Below, piece after piece: positions 47,580 through 60,910 of a stretch of DNA of 64,000 nt. The position numbers were made by a program, and so were the translations under genes. Source of the stretch: Dasypus novemcinctus (Eukaryota > Chordata > Mammalia > Cingulata > Dasypodidae). The notes beneath the pieces are model-generated. The model had not been told where the DNA came from, ran no database searches, and was given only the letters and a program-made list of their open reading frames with translations. Numbering within the stretch: position 1 is the first letter of the stretch; each line of letters starts with the position of its first letter. The stretch is taken from the NCBI RefSeq assembly GCF_030445035.2, contig NC_080676.1, forward strand, positions 9,400,940 to 9,464,939, in the 5' to 3' direction.

Positions 47580-50500
47580 CATTATGAACAACCACATTTC
47601 AACGAAGCAAAAGTTCAAGTGTCTTTTCAACTGGAACGTGTCTCCTGGGTCTCTAAAGGGTGGCCTTGGATGTCGGGGTGGAAACTGCTGTTTCCATCTT
47701 CTGGGCAAGCAGGTTGGGGGTCAGAGCAACTGGGAGGCCTGCCCAGGGCAGCACCCGTGCTGCAGCTGGTTCGAGTCCCCTCCTGCCTTCTGTTTTTTCA
47801 CCTCTGAAGGAAAAAGCTCCTGAGACTGAATTCCGGGGTTTGTGACAAGCGTCTCGCCCCGTCTGTCTAGTGAGAGCCATCCAGCAGTCGGTTCAGGGAG
47901 GCCAGGCGCCCTGTGAGCCTGGGGGTCTCGGCGTGTCTGGGGGTCTCAGCGCCTGCTGAGCGCAGCTCTGCCCCAGGGCATTTGCACTGCGCAGCCTTCC
48001 CTGCCGGGTGGTGGGTGGCCCCGGGCCTGCAGCCCACACCCGCCCCTGCCGCTGGGGCTTCTCCACGTTCACTGCCGGACCTGGGAGGGAGTGCGCGGGG
48101 CGGGGGTCTGCGCAGGGTGGGGCTCTGGGATGGCAGGGCCCCGAGACCCTGACGTGCCTCCGCTGCCCTCGGCGCCGGTCACCGCCAGGCCGGGCCAGGC
48201 CCCTGGAGGGGAGGGGTGTGTCGAGGGCTGTGGTTTCCCTCTTGGCCGACGCAGACAGACTCCCTTGCCTAGTCGAGGTGCTTTGCCAAAATGCATCGTT
48301 AGATGTGTCAAAGTTGAAAATAACATTTTTGCCCTGAAATAACCTGATTTTCTCAGAGTGTGGTGTTGACTATTAAAGTGGGAAGAGGGGAATAGGACCT
48401 GGAAAAAGCACTGGATTTCCAGGAATCAAGAACCTGGTTCAGCTGGTTGCAGCACGGCCACTGGCTGTGTGACCTTGGGCGAATCACCTGCCCTCTCTGT
48501 GCTTCAGTTTCTCCATCTCAGGAAGGAGGGGATTGAGCAAGACAACCTCAAAAAGGCTCCTTAATTCTGTGGCATCTAATAATTGAGAGACTGAGCAGCT
48601 GATAGTTTGGCTATCAACACTGCTGCGTTGTCCTATGTGGTAGCCACGTGCGGCTATTTAAATAGAAGTTGAAATTAATTAAAGTAAAACCCACATTAAA
48701 AATTGAACTTCTCAGATGCACTAGCCGCCTCTCACGGGCTCGGGAGCCACATGCTGAGCAGTGTAGACTGGGACGTTCCCATGCTGGGGGCCGTGCTGGT
48801 GGACAGCGCCACTGCAGCCCCTGGGGAGGCCGGGGGGCGCCTGGAGGAGGGGCCCCGGGACCCGGTTTCCATCCAGGAGCCGTGCCTGGGGCAGCACCTT
48901 GAGGTCCAGCCTCAGCCGAGTCGCTCCAGGGCGCCGGACCCAGCTGGGGGGCGGGGTGAGTGGGGAACGAAGGTCCGGCCCAGACACCCCTGCTGGGCAG
49001 TCAGCGGGCGCCCCGGAGGCCGGCCGAGGTCCTGGGAGGGCTGGAGGGCTCAGGAGAGGGGCGCCACCGCGAGGTGTGCCGAGGAGGGGGACAGGGCCGC
49101 GGGAGATGGGCGCAGCCCGGGGCGCCTCCTCACGGGATCCTGGCCCCGGGCAGGCCCTGAGCCCCCTGCGCCTCCGCGTCCTCGTGGGTGAAATGGGGAG
49201 AAGGAGGAAGAGTCGTGGTGGAGGGGAAATAAACAATGCTTGAGAAGGCCCCTTGCCCTCCGTAAGGCCGCAGATGCAGCTGGGGGCTGTGGTCTTTATT
49301 CACTGTCACTCTCTCGACCTCCGGCCACCCGCCGCCCCGACTGGGGGCTTGCAGGTTCTGGGGCACCCGTCCTGCCTTTCCACCTGGGACCAGCGTGACT
49401 GTCTCGTGTCCCCCCCACGTCCTGGACGCCCGGGCCGGCTTGCCGTCGGCTGGCACGCTGGTGCGGGACGGCCCTCTCTCCTGACCCGGTGGCGCGTCCC
49501 CAGCCTGTCACTTATACCTGGAGAGTGGACGCTCTCCGTGCCCCCGACTTGGCGTGCGTCGGGCTGGGCCTGCTTGTCATTGTCTGAACGCACGGCCCAG
49601 CTTGGGATCTGAGCCGGCCCTGACGTGCGAGCAAATCCCGGGCGGAGGCCGAAGGCCAGGGCAGCGGGGGGGGGGGGGGGGGAGCAGGCCGGGCCCGAGC
49701 CTTGCCCCCCGCCTGTCCCTGGCCGGAGGCTGACCTGAGGATGAGCAGTGCCTGCCGCACGCCGGGCCCGGGATGGGGCCGCGGCTTGGGCCTGGGGGGT
49801 TTGACGAGCATCTCCTGTGCCCCCAGCTAAGTGCTTTCTAGAAACGAAATCTCACTCGTTCCTTTTAACCCTCGTGGGAGGTGTGACTATCCCCATTTCA
49901 CGGACGAGGAAACGGAGGTTAGGACAAGCCAGAAGGTCACAGGGCCAGACCTGGAATCTGGATCTAAACCTGCTCCCGGCGTCCTCTCTTGCCCCCGTGG
50001 CTTCCTTCTGGCTCTGGCGAGAGGCGGCAGGGTCTGCGAGCACCTGAACCCTCCGCCCCGCTTGGCCTCTCTAGTGCGGGGTTAAGGCCAGGTGGCCGAG
50101 CCGGGTGACCAGAGAGAGGGGGCACCGCATGAGGAGTGCCAGGTCTGGGAGGGGCCACCGTGCCTCCTCGGGGGAGACCGTCCGCTGCCCCCACGCCGCC
50201 AGCCCCTACCCCCACGGAGACCTGAGCCGTGCCCCCCACCCCGGGCCCAGGACGTGTCCAGCAGGGGACATAGGGGGGGCGTCGGCCCCACTTGGGCCCC
50301 GTGTCCTCAGCGGCCACCGCAGGCTCTGAGCCGGGGGTCTCAGCTGTGCCCCTTTCTCCGGGCGTCCCTGGGACGTGCCCGCGGGTGGCCGCCCTCTCCA
50401 GAGCCCCCTCTCCAGCACCCCGGGGGCCCGCGCGAGGCCCTCCCCTCCTCGGGCTGGGTCCTCAGGTCCTCTTTACCGCCCCGCCTCCCACCCCGCTGAC

Positions 50501-53500
50501 CGCCCCGCGCACACCCCGCAGAGAGGGAGGCAGGGCCCGCCGCTCAGCGCGTCTTCCTCGGTGGCGCCCGCTTGCTTCGCCCTGGTCCCTGCTCGCCTTG
50601 CCCTCCTCTGAACTCCAGAACCTTCTAGAGTGTCTGCAGGGCAGCCGGGAGGGCTCGCAAGCAAGCCAGAAAGCCTGGTTGAATCCTAACGCCGTTACAG
50701 GCCCCCGCGCTTTGGTGTCCTTGAAACGTGGCTGATGGGGGCTGCCCTGGGGGGTGGCGGGGGTGGCAGCGAGCCGTCCCGGGACAAGCCCTGCCCCGCG
50801 CCAGAGGCAGCTCGGCACTGGTGGAGCCCACGTGGATCTGTTTCCTCCCCGGATAACAACAGCATTGGAGGCGGGCCCAGGTGGACAGTGGGCACACAAT
50901 AAATGCATCTGGGCTTTTTGAATGTTTTCTTTCGCAGGTTTTCTTTGGGAAGAAGCCCGGGGCGCTCCTAGGTCGGGAGCAGAATGGTGTGCGGAGGGGC
51001 CCTGCCCGTCCCTTCCCCCTCCCGCCTTGCTCCCCGCCTCCCCGCTGCCCTGGCCTCCCCGTGCCCTCGCCCTCACGCCGCCTGGGCAGCTGCGCCGGCC
51101 CATAAATCAAACCTGTCCCCGGAGACCTTTGACCCAAACCAGATGGCGGGACAAGGCCGACGGGGAGTAAGCTCGGCTTCCAGCAGTGCCTGCCCCTGCC
51201 CCCCTCCCCCTGCGCCTCGCCCGAGCTCCTTCAGGCAGCTGCCCTGTCCATCACCACCGCTTGGCACTCGGCGCTGGTGGCAGCTGGGAGCTGTGACCTC
51301 CCTGAGATACTGGAGGACCGTCTCGGAGACATTCCATTAAATCGCAGCGGGATCTCCCGAGGGTGTGCCTTAGCCCGGCCCGGCACCCCACGCTGGCCCA
51401 CCCCGGGCCCCTGGCTGCGCGTCCTGCTCTAGGAAGCCTCCATGGGCTAGGGGGGCTGCTGGGGCACAGGACGTCTGGCCTCCCAGGTGCTCACCATTCC
51501 TTCTGCAGACGCTCGCTGCACCTCCTCTGCTAGGGCCCAGGAGTGCCCACTAGCCCCCGCCCCCGGGACAGGGTGAGGGGAGGCCGGAGTACACCAGAAG
51601 CCCAGGGCACCCGGGAGCTCAGAGGGTGGGCGCGCTGTAGCCTCAGCACCCGGGCCGGCTTGCTGGGGAGGAACCCCAGTGCGGAGTCTTCAGGGATGAG
51701 CAGGTGTTTACCAAGTAGACAAGGTGGAGGAGGTCGTTCCAGAGAGACAGAGCCCTGCGGGGCAGGCAGAGTCTGCAGGTGTGTAGCCGCCTGGGGGGTT
51801 AGGGACCTGCAAGTTGGAAAGCGTGCTGGAAGTAAACCTGGAGGAGAGAGTGAGAGCTGGAGGCATACCAGTGGGAATTAAGTTGAGCGGCATGCAGCCA
51901 AAAAGCTAATAATATAGGCTTAAATGAGAAGAGAGGGTCATTTCTCTCTCGTGTGAAAACAAAAAGTCTGGAAGCGGGCCGTCTAGGGGTGTGGTGAGGC
52001 TCCATGAGGTCCTCGGTGCCCCAGACTCCTGCTGCTTACTGTTTCGCCTTCCTAGCTTGTGGTTTCCTTTCCCAAAGGCACCGTATGGCCCAGAATGGCT
52101 GCTGGAGTTCTAGCCATTGTACCCAGATTCTAGGCATCAGGATGAAAGGAGAACTGAAGGAGACCATTTTCCCTCCCTTTAAAAAGTTGTCTCAGAACTA
52201 CCCTGTTATGCTTTAGATTATAGCTCAATGGTCAAAACTCGATCACGTGGATGCTCTGGAAGCTGGGGTGGGTGCTGCCTCCAGCCCTGCTCCCCATTGG
52301 CTCCTGGGGTCCCACCCCAGCTCTGTGGGAAGGGGCGCTGTGGTCCATTCACGCTGCCCGCCTGGGTGTGGGCGGGCGCCGACAGGGTGCCTCCCAGCGT
52401 CTGCCCTGCTGAGTTAAGGCCACAAAGGCCCCCTCCTCGGAATTTCCAAGGTGTCTGGTGCAGTCCCGACAAACAGAGCTGGCACATCGCCCGCCACCTC
52501 CAAGGCCCCAGAGGGGGGTAGCGCCTTGGGTCCCCTGGCAAAGGGCGCCTTGGCGCTCCTGGGCCCCGCTTGCGTTTCCCACCCCTGGCTCCCGACGCCA
52601 TCGAGCAGGGCTGGAGCCTGGGGACGGGCGGTGTGGTCAGAGCGCGGGCAGGAGGACAGGGAGAAGTACGATGCCACTTGGCGCCGCGGCCCCATCTGGT
52701 GGACGGGAGGTTCCTCGGTGCTTCGGGGAGACCTTGAGGAAGGCTCTGAGCCGTTCTGTGTGCTCGCGTGGAGAGGCACGGCCCTCGGGTTTACTGCCGC
52801 TCCTGCTGGGTGTCGGCCCGTCCCTCAGCTGTGAGGTGGGGCTAATGACCGCCTGCCTTGAAGGGCCGCTGGGAGGGTCCCGTGGACTAAAAGAGAACTG
52901 CAGGTGCGGCGGCGAAGGGGGCGCTGGCCTCAGGCCGCCGGGGTCGGTCCCAGCTCTGCTGCCTGCTTGCCCTGGGACCTTGGACACGGCACTCCACCCC
53001 TCTGTGCCTCAGTTTCCTCACGAGAGGTGAGGACGATGACAGCGCGGTGTCCTAGGGCTGCTGTGAGCGCCTGCGTGTGATCATCCACGCGCAGGGCTTA
53101 GAGAGAACCCGGCTCTAGTGTGCGTCCTGGATGCAGAGACCCCTCGGCAGCACGGTGTTCAGGCTTGGGCAAGCCTGGGCTCTGGTCCTGGGTGAGTGGT
53201 TCCGCCTGGCCCCGGTCTCCTCCTTTGTGAGGGCAGGATAATGGGGCCCACCGCGCAGTGGGGCTCGGCGGTGGAACGGCCGTGAAGCGGGCATAAGCAC
53301 CCCCAGCCGAGGGGAGCCCCGGAGGAGGTTATAACAACGATGCTCGCGCTCCCAAGCCCTGGTATCGCTCCTTGGCACGTCTCAACTCCTCTACCTCGCA
53401 GGACCTCTGTTCACGTTCTTCCCGGGGAAACTGAGGCAGAGACTTGTCCGAGGCCCCACGGCTGGTGAGAATCGCAGCTGGGATCTGACCTTGCTCAGGT

Positions 53501-53924
53501 CAGCTGGCCCAGAGCCTGTGTGTGCTGCTCAGGGACGCTGGTTCTGAGAGGAGCGGGGCCTCCTGAGAGGGGAAGGGCGGGCAGGAGGGGCTCCCTGCTC
53601 CCCGGAGGCACCGCACCGCAGAGGGCACCAGGGCTTCCGGGCCGCACGGCAAAACTCCCTGCAGGACCTTGACCTGGCTGGAGGCTGAGCTCCGGGGCCC
53701 CGGCCGGAAGGAGAGGGCCCTGCGGGCTGGCGCGGGCGGTGGAGAGTGTGGGGCGGGGCAGGCCTAGAGCGCGTGGCGGTGGTGCGTGGAGGGCCTGGGT
53801 TCAGGAGGACGTCCCTTTAGCAGGGCTGGGAGGCGCCGAGGGCCTTGAGCAGACCCACGTGGAGAGGAGAGCAAGAAGGGGCGCTGCCAGGCTCGGGAGG
53901 TGTCTGGGTCTGCTAGGCTGCCGG
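47580..53924. other. Intron 2, GC-rich with several MIRs
   Basis: MIRs: 48385-48590 (+, 'ctggctgtgtgaccttgggc'), 49815-49985 (-, 'cccatttcacggacgaggaa'), 52940-53115 (+, 'cttgccctgggaccttggac'), 53150-53345 (+, diverged) and 53380-53500 (-). 51985-52220 ('ggcccagaatggctgctgga') is a widespread but unnamed mammalian repeat. 50050-51120 is CpG-dense. Frames here overlap on both strands; no exon is supported. Confidence 0.55.
49666..49682. repeat. Poly-G tract (G17)
   Basis: Seventeen consecutive G. Prone to slippage and to four-stranded structures. Confidence 0.95.
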
Positions 53925-54320
53925 ATTGCAATTGGCCGCCAGTCTTTTCCAAGGTGCGTTTATCGGTTTACAAGCTTACGGTTCTGGGGCCGTGAAAATG
54001 TCCACGGCAAGGTGTCATCAGGCGTCGAGGCAGTGGAGGCCGGGGACCGTGGACTTGCCTGCCCCCCCGGCGAGGCCCGAAGCTGCATCTGCTGGTCCCT
54101 TCCCCACCGGCTGCCGCGGCTTTCAGCACCCTGCTGCCGTGGTCTTCTCCCACTGTTCCCCGTTCATCAGGGACTCCAGGAAGAGGCTTAGCGCCCGCCC
54201 TGCACCTGAAGTACCCTCATCAAAGGTCCTACGTACAAGAGGTTTCCACCCACAGGAAGGGATCCGCTTTCAGAACACGATTTTCTGAGGTCCGTAGAGC
54301 TTCAAACCATCACAGGAGGT
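53925..54320 (+). repeat. Xenarthran-type interspersed repeat
   Basis: The 3' part reads 'ccctcatcaaaggtcctacg', 'gtttccacccacaggaaggg', 'cagaacacgattttctgagg' and 'cttcaaaccatcacagg'. I recall this order from armadillo and sloth repeats. Start marked at 'tgcaattggccgcc'-like sequence; borders are rough. Confidence 0.5.
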
Positions 54321-54399
54321 AACCCAGGAAGAGGGTGCCAGCAGGAGGCCGAAAGCGCAGGGCGTGCAGTCAGGCGTGGGGGCAGCTGCCCTATGTCCA

Positions 54400-54500
54400 T
54401 GATCTTGTCTGATCCCCGAGCGGTCCCGGGAAGTGAATAGGATGTACCCATTTTCCAGATGAGGAAGTAGAGGCTGCATAGCCAGGGAGCGGCAGGCCTA
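54400..54500 (-). repeat. MIR fragment, minus orientation
   Basis: 'acccattttccagatgagga' followed by 'gctgcatagccagggagcgg' is the minus form of the MIR core. Confidence 0.65.
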
Positions 54501-55254
54501 GGACCGGGCTCGACGCTGGGCAGAGCTGTGGGGTGCTGCGCGCCTCCCCCTTCCCCAGCAAGGCCGCTCTGGGCCGGCGGAGAGGGAGGGGAGAGGGTGA
54601 AAGGCGAGGGGCTCTGCCCACCTGCTTGGCGAGCGGCCGCCTGGTGCCTCCCATCCTGTCTGCAGCAGGGGTGGGGATGGGACGCTTCTGGGCTTACAAC
54701 CTTAAATGACAGGCTTGTCTTTAGGAAGCAGAGGTTTGGTTGTGCCCAGTGAGTAGGCAAATGGACGTGACCCTCGAGCCCATGGTTACAGCCCCGCTGG
54801 CCGTGTTGGCAGCTCCGTGTTTACCAGCTGGGACCACGGCAGTCGGTGATAGATCTGCCCTGCGCTCTCGTGTGGGGAGTGGGCCCAGTGGGTCTCCCTG
54901 ATCTCGAGTCCCATCTGGACCTGAGACGCCCCCCACCGAAGCCTGCCTGCCCCTCCTCTCCAGCTGGACCTGCGGAGGCCGTTGGGGCCAGCCTCAAGGC
55001 ACGAGCCGGTCCCCAGGCGCACAGGAAGGGCACGCGGTGATAGGGACTGCGGAAATTGACACTGTGCAAACGCAGTGCTGACGGCTGTGCTCCAGAACAG
55101 CAGGCTCTAAAGGTTACTTCCCAGTGGCGGGAAAGGAGATGACTTTTCCTGCTTCTTTGTGCTTTTCCACACTCTTCAAATCAACACGTACCAAAGCATA
55201 TAATGGAGTATGTTGAAGTGCCTGCCCCGCCCCAGACCCCGGTCCCCAGCGGAT
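54501..55254. other. Intron 2, no feature recognised
   Basis: GC-moderate, no exon, no repeat I can name. Confidence 0.5.
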
Positions 55255-55640
55255 TCTCGGGGTGTCATGAGCTTCCCGTGACTGCGTAACAGAGTTCCAT
55301 GAACTGGCTGCCCTAGAACGACAGAAACGCATTTGCGCACGGCTCTGGAGGCCAGACGTTCACGGGCCGGGCGTCGGCAGGGCCGGGCTCCCTCGGAGGC
55401 TCCCGGGGAGAATCCTCCCGGCCTCCTCCGGCGTCTGGAGGCTCCGGGGGTCCCTCGGCTGGTGGCCGCACCCCTGAAATCCCAGCCTCGGTCTGCACAC
55501 GGCGTTCTCCTCGGAGTCTTTTCTCCTGTATGGACTCGTGCCTTTGGATTTGGGGTCCACCTCCATAACCCAGGATGACCTTGTCTTCAGACCTTGGACT
55601 TCGTTACGTCTGTGGACGTACTTTTTCCACATTCACAGCT
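55255..55640 (+). repeat. Ancient mammalian repeat
   Basis: 'gtgactgcgtaacagagttc', 'cggctctggaggccagacgt', 'gtcggcagggccgggctccc', 'tttggatttggggtccacct'. Same family as 33340-33610 and 36780-37605; name not assigned. CpG-rich relative to the usual consensus. Confidence 0.6.
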
Positions 55641-57602
55641 CCGGGGGGTTGGGACTTGGACTTCCTGCCTGGGGGCCCCCGTGCAGCCCACTGCTGGGTG
55701 CCCCCACCGTACCCATCGCACACCTGGTCCCAGAGCCGCTCAGTGGACGGCCCCAGGTGCCGAGTTCTGGTCCCTCAGCGGGACGCAGGCACCCCCGACC
55801 GTGCGGGGCAGTTAAGGCCTTGGGGTTACCACGATGCCACTGGTGCAGCAGGGGTCCGTGGATAATGCCCCGGCTGCCCTGGCCCCCCGTGGGACCGCTC
55901 TGAGGCACATTCTACACAATTCCTCAGAGGGTCCCCAGCGAACAAGCCCCAGGTGCCCACAGCCGAATCTGACCCATTCACACACCCCGAATTGTCTTTC
56001 TCCCTTCCCCGCCTCCCTCGTTTATATTTCCTGAGTTCACCTGCCCTCAAAACTGCCCGCACCCAAGTCCTTTCCCCAGGCGAACCCAGGCTAAGGCAGG
56101 CGCGCTCTGACCGGTGCCTCGTAGAGCTCCCAGAGGTGCTCTGGGTGCGTCCGGGTGCTGATGGATGCACCTGCTTTTACAGAACGCAGATGGGAGCACG
56201 CCGGCATGCCCGTCCTGCTCCTTGCTTTCTCCGCGACTGCATGAAGCGCTGGGGGAGGGATTTCAGGAGCTGCTGGTCTGGTGGCCGGAGCCCTTCCTGG
56301 CGCCTCAACCCCCAGCTAGAGGTCACTGGGCCTCAGGAATGAGGGGGGGTGGCGACCCCTCACTGGAGTCCTTTAAAAATGGGATAAATACAGAGAGAAG
56401 GAGCGGCAGAGACGGAGATCCAATGGAGCCGCGGGAGGAAGCCACGGAAACCAAGAAACCAAAAAGCAGCGAGACTCGGAGGAGCAGGGAGCCGCCGCCA
56501 CGTGCTCCCCATTTGAGGGGGGGTCCAGGGTCACCGGCGGCCGGTCCTTGGGGAGAGAGGGCTGCCTGCTGCCTCGATTTGGACATTGTTCAGCCTCAGA
56601 GCCGTAAGCATGTAAGTTCATAAACCCCCATTGTAAAAGCCAGCCCATTTCGGCTAGTTTGCTTTCGGTAGCTTTTAGCGAAAACACTGAGCCTCCCCAC
56701 TTCCTCCAGCCACCGTGCCCGGGCTGGACATCGGAGCTGCAGAGGCAGCTGCCGGGGGTCCAGCCCGGATGTCCAGAGGGAGCAGAGCGGTTCGATCAGA
56801 GGAGGCAGGGGCAGAGAAAGGGGGCTCTGCGGGCACAGCGGTGCTTGGTGGCCTCTCCCTGCGTGCGGCCCACCGGGCCAGAGCCTGGAGAGGGGGGGGC
56901 CAGTGGGGAGGGCCGGCTGCTGGGGGCCAGCTCTCCTGGGGTGCGGAGGTGCGAAAGGCTGGGGCCAGGCGGGAGCAGATGGGGAGGTTCCCGTGACTCT
57001 CTCACTCTCCTGGGCTGCAGGAAATTCTTTTTACATCCCAGTCCTGCCAGCAGGCCTGCGTCTGCCAGCAGCCTCTGTCGGGGAACGGAGGTGGTGGGTG
57101 CCTTCGGACAGAAGCGCTGACCTTATTCTTGGGGAATTTGCCAAAAGCCAGTTCATTACCTTTGAAACACCAGTTTTCAGGGATTCCATAGGTATCATTT
57201 CAGAACTTGTGGGTGTTGACAGCTCTGCCACTAATTAACTAGGTGACCTTGGGAAAGTCACTTTAGTGCCTGCTTTGCAATTGCTGCGTTTGCTTTTTTG
57301 AAAGCGGCTGGGTCAGATCTGGGTATATCCACTTGTGGGAGGACAGAGATACCCGTGAACTCTGGGCTGGGAAGGTGCTCGTCACTCATCCTTTTTCTGC
57401 CCCTGCCCTCTCCCCGACTGCTTGTAAATTTGAGGGAAATGCTAAGCAGAACAGTTCCGTTCTCTCTAGCTCTCTCACTCTTTCTCCCTTATCTTTCCCT
57501 GCTTCCCAGGTAGGGTCAGCCCGAAATCCTAACCCCAACTCTACAATTGCGTGACTTCACCCACCGCCAACACCACAATGTGTGACCCTGGGCAAGTCAA
57601 CA
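55641..57602. other. Intron 2, mostly unassigned
   Basis: A short MIR piece at 57215-57265 ('actaggtgaccttgggaaag') and 'gtgaccctgggcaagtcaac' just before the SINE at 57603. The rest shows no exon or named repeat. Confidence 0.45.
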
Positions 57603-57697
57603 TTTTTTTTTTTTTTTGAGGTACTGGGGCCAGGGATTGAAACCAGGACTTCGTAGGTGGGAAGCTGGCCCTCAACCACAGAGCCACATCAGCTCCC
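57603..57697 (-). mobile_element. Short DAS-type SINE
   Basis: On the minus strand: 'gggagctgatgtggctctgt' head and 'ggtttcaatccctggcccc' box B region, ending in a T-run on the + strand. TCAAC flanks both sides (57597-57601, 57699-57703). Confidence 0.8.
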
Positions 57698-57714
57698 TTC
57701 AACTTTTAATTCAT

Positions 57715-58760
57715 TCATTTCACAAGTATTAATGGAGCATTCACTTTGTGCCAAGAACTCTTCCAGGTGCTAAAGATTCAAAACAGCAGGGGCAAAACAG
57801 ACAAAAATCCTTGCCCTCATGAAGTGTGTATTTTAGTAAGAGAAGATAGAGAATCGGTCAGTAAACTGTTAGATGGCGATAAGTGCTATGGAGGCAAATA
57901 AAGCAGGGAAGGGGCTAGAGTGTGCTGGGGGAGGCTGGGATTTGCAATTTTAAATAAGGTGGTTGAGGAACGCCTCACTGAGAAAGGGACATTTGAGCAA
58001 AGAATTTGAAAGAGGCGAGGGAGTGAAGCATGTGAGTATCTCTGGGAAGGGCGATCCAGGCAGAAGGAGCGGCAAGTGCAAAGGCCCTGAGGCACGTGTG
58101 CTGGAAGCAAAGGGTCAAGGCAGAGGCGCAAGGGTGGAGGCCAGAGGGCACTGGGCGTGGGGGTGGGCACATCAGGGAGGACACTGCAGTTTGTGGCAAG
58201 GACTTTGGCTTTCTCTCTGAGTAAGGCGGGGAGTCGCTCCAGGCTTTGAGGAGTGTTGTGATTGTCTTTAGGCTTTAGCAGGAGCACTTTGATGAGGTCT
58301 TGAGAATGGGTTGTAGGAGGACCAGGGTGGAAGCAGGGAGGCCAGTTAGGCTACTGCGATAGAGATGAGATGCTGGTGGCGTGATCCGGTGGCTGCGGGC
58401 GAGGTGGGAGAAGTGATCGGATGCTGCATGGACTTTGAAAGTGGGACCAACTGGATCTGCTGTAGGGGGTGAGAGAAAAAGAATCAAGGAGGATGCTAAG
58501 GCTTTGGGCTCAAGCCACCGGGAAGGATGTAGTTCCTGCTGACCGGGAGAGACAAGACCGGCGGGGGGCGGGTGGTGGGGGGAACTGGACTTGGAGCGTG
58601 TGTGGAGTGAGATGCCCACTAGGCATCCGAAAGGAGGCGCTGCCTGCGCAGATGGATATGGAGCGGCCCGGGCTTACAGATGGCGTTTTCAGCCCCACCG
58701 GCTGTGAACCCCCCGGGGAAAAGAAGTCAGGCCTGAGCCCTGGGGCACTGCGACGCTTAG
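57715..58760 (+). repeat. Long ancient mammalian repeat
   Basis: About 1 kb follows a familiar consensus in order: 'tcactttgtgccaagaactc', 'gataagtgctatggaggcaa', 'aagtgcaaaggccctgaggc', 'gaagcagggaggccagttag', 'gagccctggggcactgcgac'-like text. It is conspicuously complete for such an old element. Family name not assigned. Confidence 0.65.
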
Positions 58761-58875
58761 GAACCAAGCCTCAGTTTCTCCTTCTGTAAAAGGGGCGTAA
58801 AATCCGGAACTACATTACCAGGGATTCTGTGAAGATTGCGTGTGAGTATATGCAAAGTATTTTACAGTAAAGGGC
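58761..58875 (+). repeat. MIR fragment
   Basis: 'gcctcagtttctccttctgt' then 'ccagggattctgtgaagatt' in the MIR order; the 5' half is missing. Confidence 0.7.
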
Positions 58876-59579
58876 CTGAAGAAAGAGAGCCATAAACTTG
58901 AGTTACGATTAAGGATAGAGATCACCGTCTCAACAAGCATAATGCCTCCTACGCATAAGTGCTTTTCAGCTTTTAAATCCACATTTTCTATTATTTCTGT
59001 CCTGAAAAATAAGACAGGGCGTAATTGCTATTCCATCTAACAAGTGAGAAACCTGGGGTTCTTAGGTCAAGGGGGGTGCCCAGGCCCTCACATCTGCTAG
59101 TGATGGAGCCAGGTATGTTGGAAACCCCAGGTTCCTGCCTCTTTCTATGGTTTTTGTGGGTTTTTTTTTTTTACCACAGCCTGTTAACACTTACAAAAGA
59201 CTTAATTAAGTAGAACAGGTGCTGCTTGCCAGCAAGACTTTGCATGTCAGCTTGGCTGGGGACAAGCCCCAGTGGCATACCCCCTGCAGCTTGTGCCAGG
59301 GACCCAGGTTCATGCTCCATGGCCAGGGGACACAGGTGACACCCGCAGAGATGGCCACAGGTCTGGGCCACTTCCTTTTATAAAGCGGATGAGCACGAGG
59401 AGCTCTTTCACACACCAGCTCCGTTCAGCATAACCCCCATTCCCTGTAGCCTGCTTGGCCCAGACTCTGCTTCCTTAACAGCTTGCGTATCAGCAAACAA
59501 GGCAGTCGACTCTGGAAAAGGCTGGGAACCCCGAGCCAACATCCCGGGGGGACAAGGAGGTCTTGGCTCGCAAGGAGTG
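58876..59579. other. Intron 2, no feature recognised
   Basis: AT-moderate sequence with a T-run at 59160-59171. No exon or named repeat. Confidence 0.45.
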
Positions 59580-59830
59580 GAACGGTGGCTTCGGGTCAGA
59601 CTGCGTTGGGCTTAAATCTCAGCTCCCCGTGTCACCAGCTGGAGGGACACCCGGCGCACGTGACTTTGCCTCTCTGAGCTCCAGCTTTCTCTTCTGCAGA
59701 ATGGGAGGGTAAGCCTTGGCTCTCGGCATGGCTTAAGGACAAGGAATAATCTATCAGGAGTGAGTGGCACATGACGGGGCTTGATAAATGGCAGCTATTA
59801 ATATTATTAGTGGCATTATTTGCATTAAGC
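59580..59830 (+). repeat. MIR copy
   Basis: 'gtgactttgcctctctgagc', 'ctcttctgcagaatgggagg' and 'gataaatggcagctattaat' give a nearly complete MIR. Confidence 0.75.
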
Positions 59831-60689
59831 GAAAAGACGACTTCCAGGATGTATTTTAAAATCAACCCAGGTTCAACCAAATCCCTGCTCCTTGACTGAC
59901 CACACTGACCATTCTCAACCATCTGTCCGTCAAGAAGGATTGAGTAGAGCCGACCACATTTCCGGCCTTCATTCACTGATGCTCCTGGCCGGCTCCCTGT
60001 GCCCCCAGGCACCAGGAGGGGTGCTGGGGTGCAGCCTAGGATGGCGCTGAGACTCCTGGCAGGTTCGCGGCCTCGCCTGAGCCTTCCAGGCTTGCTGACT
60101 GCGTCAGAGTGGGCCTCTAGCTCTCAGCACCCTGGAGGGTAAACTGAGGCCAAGTGAGTGGTGTGGGCAGGGAGAGGAGCCCCTCCTGGGTGCCAGCCCC
60201 GTGCCAGGCACTGTACACTTGCAAAATCTTAGCAAAGCCTTTGCCCTGTACCCGTGCAGGGGGTCTGCTGTCCCGCTTCAGGAGGCTCTGGGAGGCGACC
60301 GCCGAGGCCGCAGGGCAGCCTGGGGCCAGGCTGATGCGGAGCTCACTGCTCTCTGCTCTGGCACTTGCTGCCTCCGCAGGCCCTGCTGAGAGGAGGCTGC
60401 GTCTCACCGCAGTCCTGCAGGAGAGGCTTCGCCCACGGACCCGGGCGGGGGTGGCGGGCGGGGGTGGCGGCCGGGCTGAGCCAGCCCTGCCTGGAGGTGA
60501 AGCCGGCAGGAACCCCACTTGGGGACGCAGCGAGCCGGAAGGCCGGACATTCGCAGAGGTCACGCAGACACGAAGCCGCTTCCTCTCCTAATAGTGTCTG
60601 GAGGGAGAAATCAAGCTGTCTTGGATCTTAAGCCAAAACCTGCCAGCTGAGCAGAAACAACAATCATAAAATATAGAGTGTTATCTATA
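59831..60689. other. Intron 2, no feature recognised
   Basis: The second half (60240-60560) is GC-rich with a 145-codon + frame and a 148-codon minus frame overlapping it; neither resembles a protein. No repeat named. Confidence 0.45.
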
Positions 60690-60910
60690 GCAATGCCATC
60701 CATTGCGGTAGGCCCTTTACATACCGTAAATCTTCCCGGCAAATCTGCAGAGTAGGTGTTACTATCTTTTCCACATGATAGATGCGGGAACCAGGGCTCA
60801 GAGAAGTCGTTTCATTTGCCCAAGGTCACCCAGTTAATAAGCAGCAGGGCCAGGATCCAAACTCGGGTCTGTCTCATTCCAAAACCATGCTCATTCTGCT
60901 CTGCTAACCG
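60690..60910 (-). repeat. MIR copy, minus orientation
   Basis: 'gggctcagagaagtcgtttc', 'tttgcccaaggtcacccag' and 'ccaggatccaaactcgggtc', then 'tcattctgctctgctaac', form a well-kept minus-strand MIR. Confidence 0.8.
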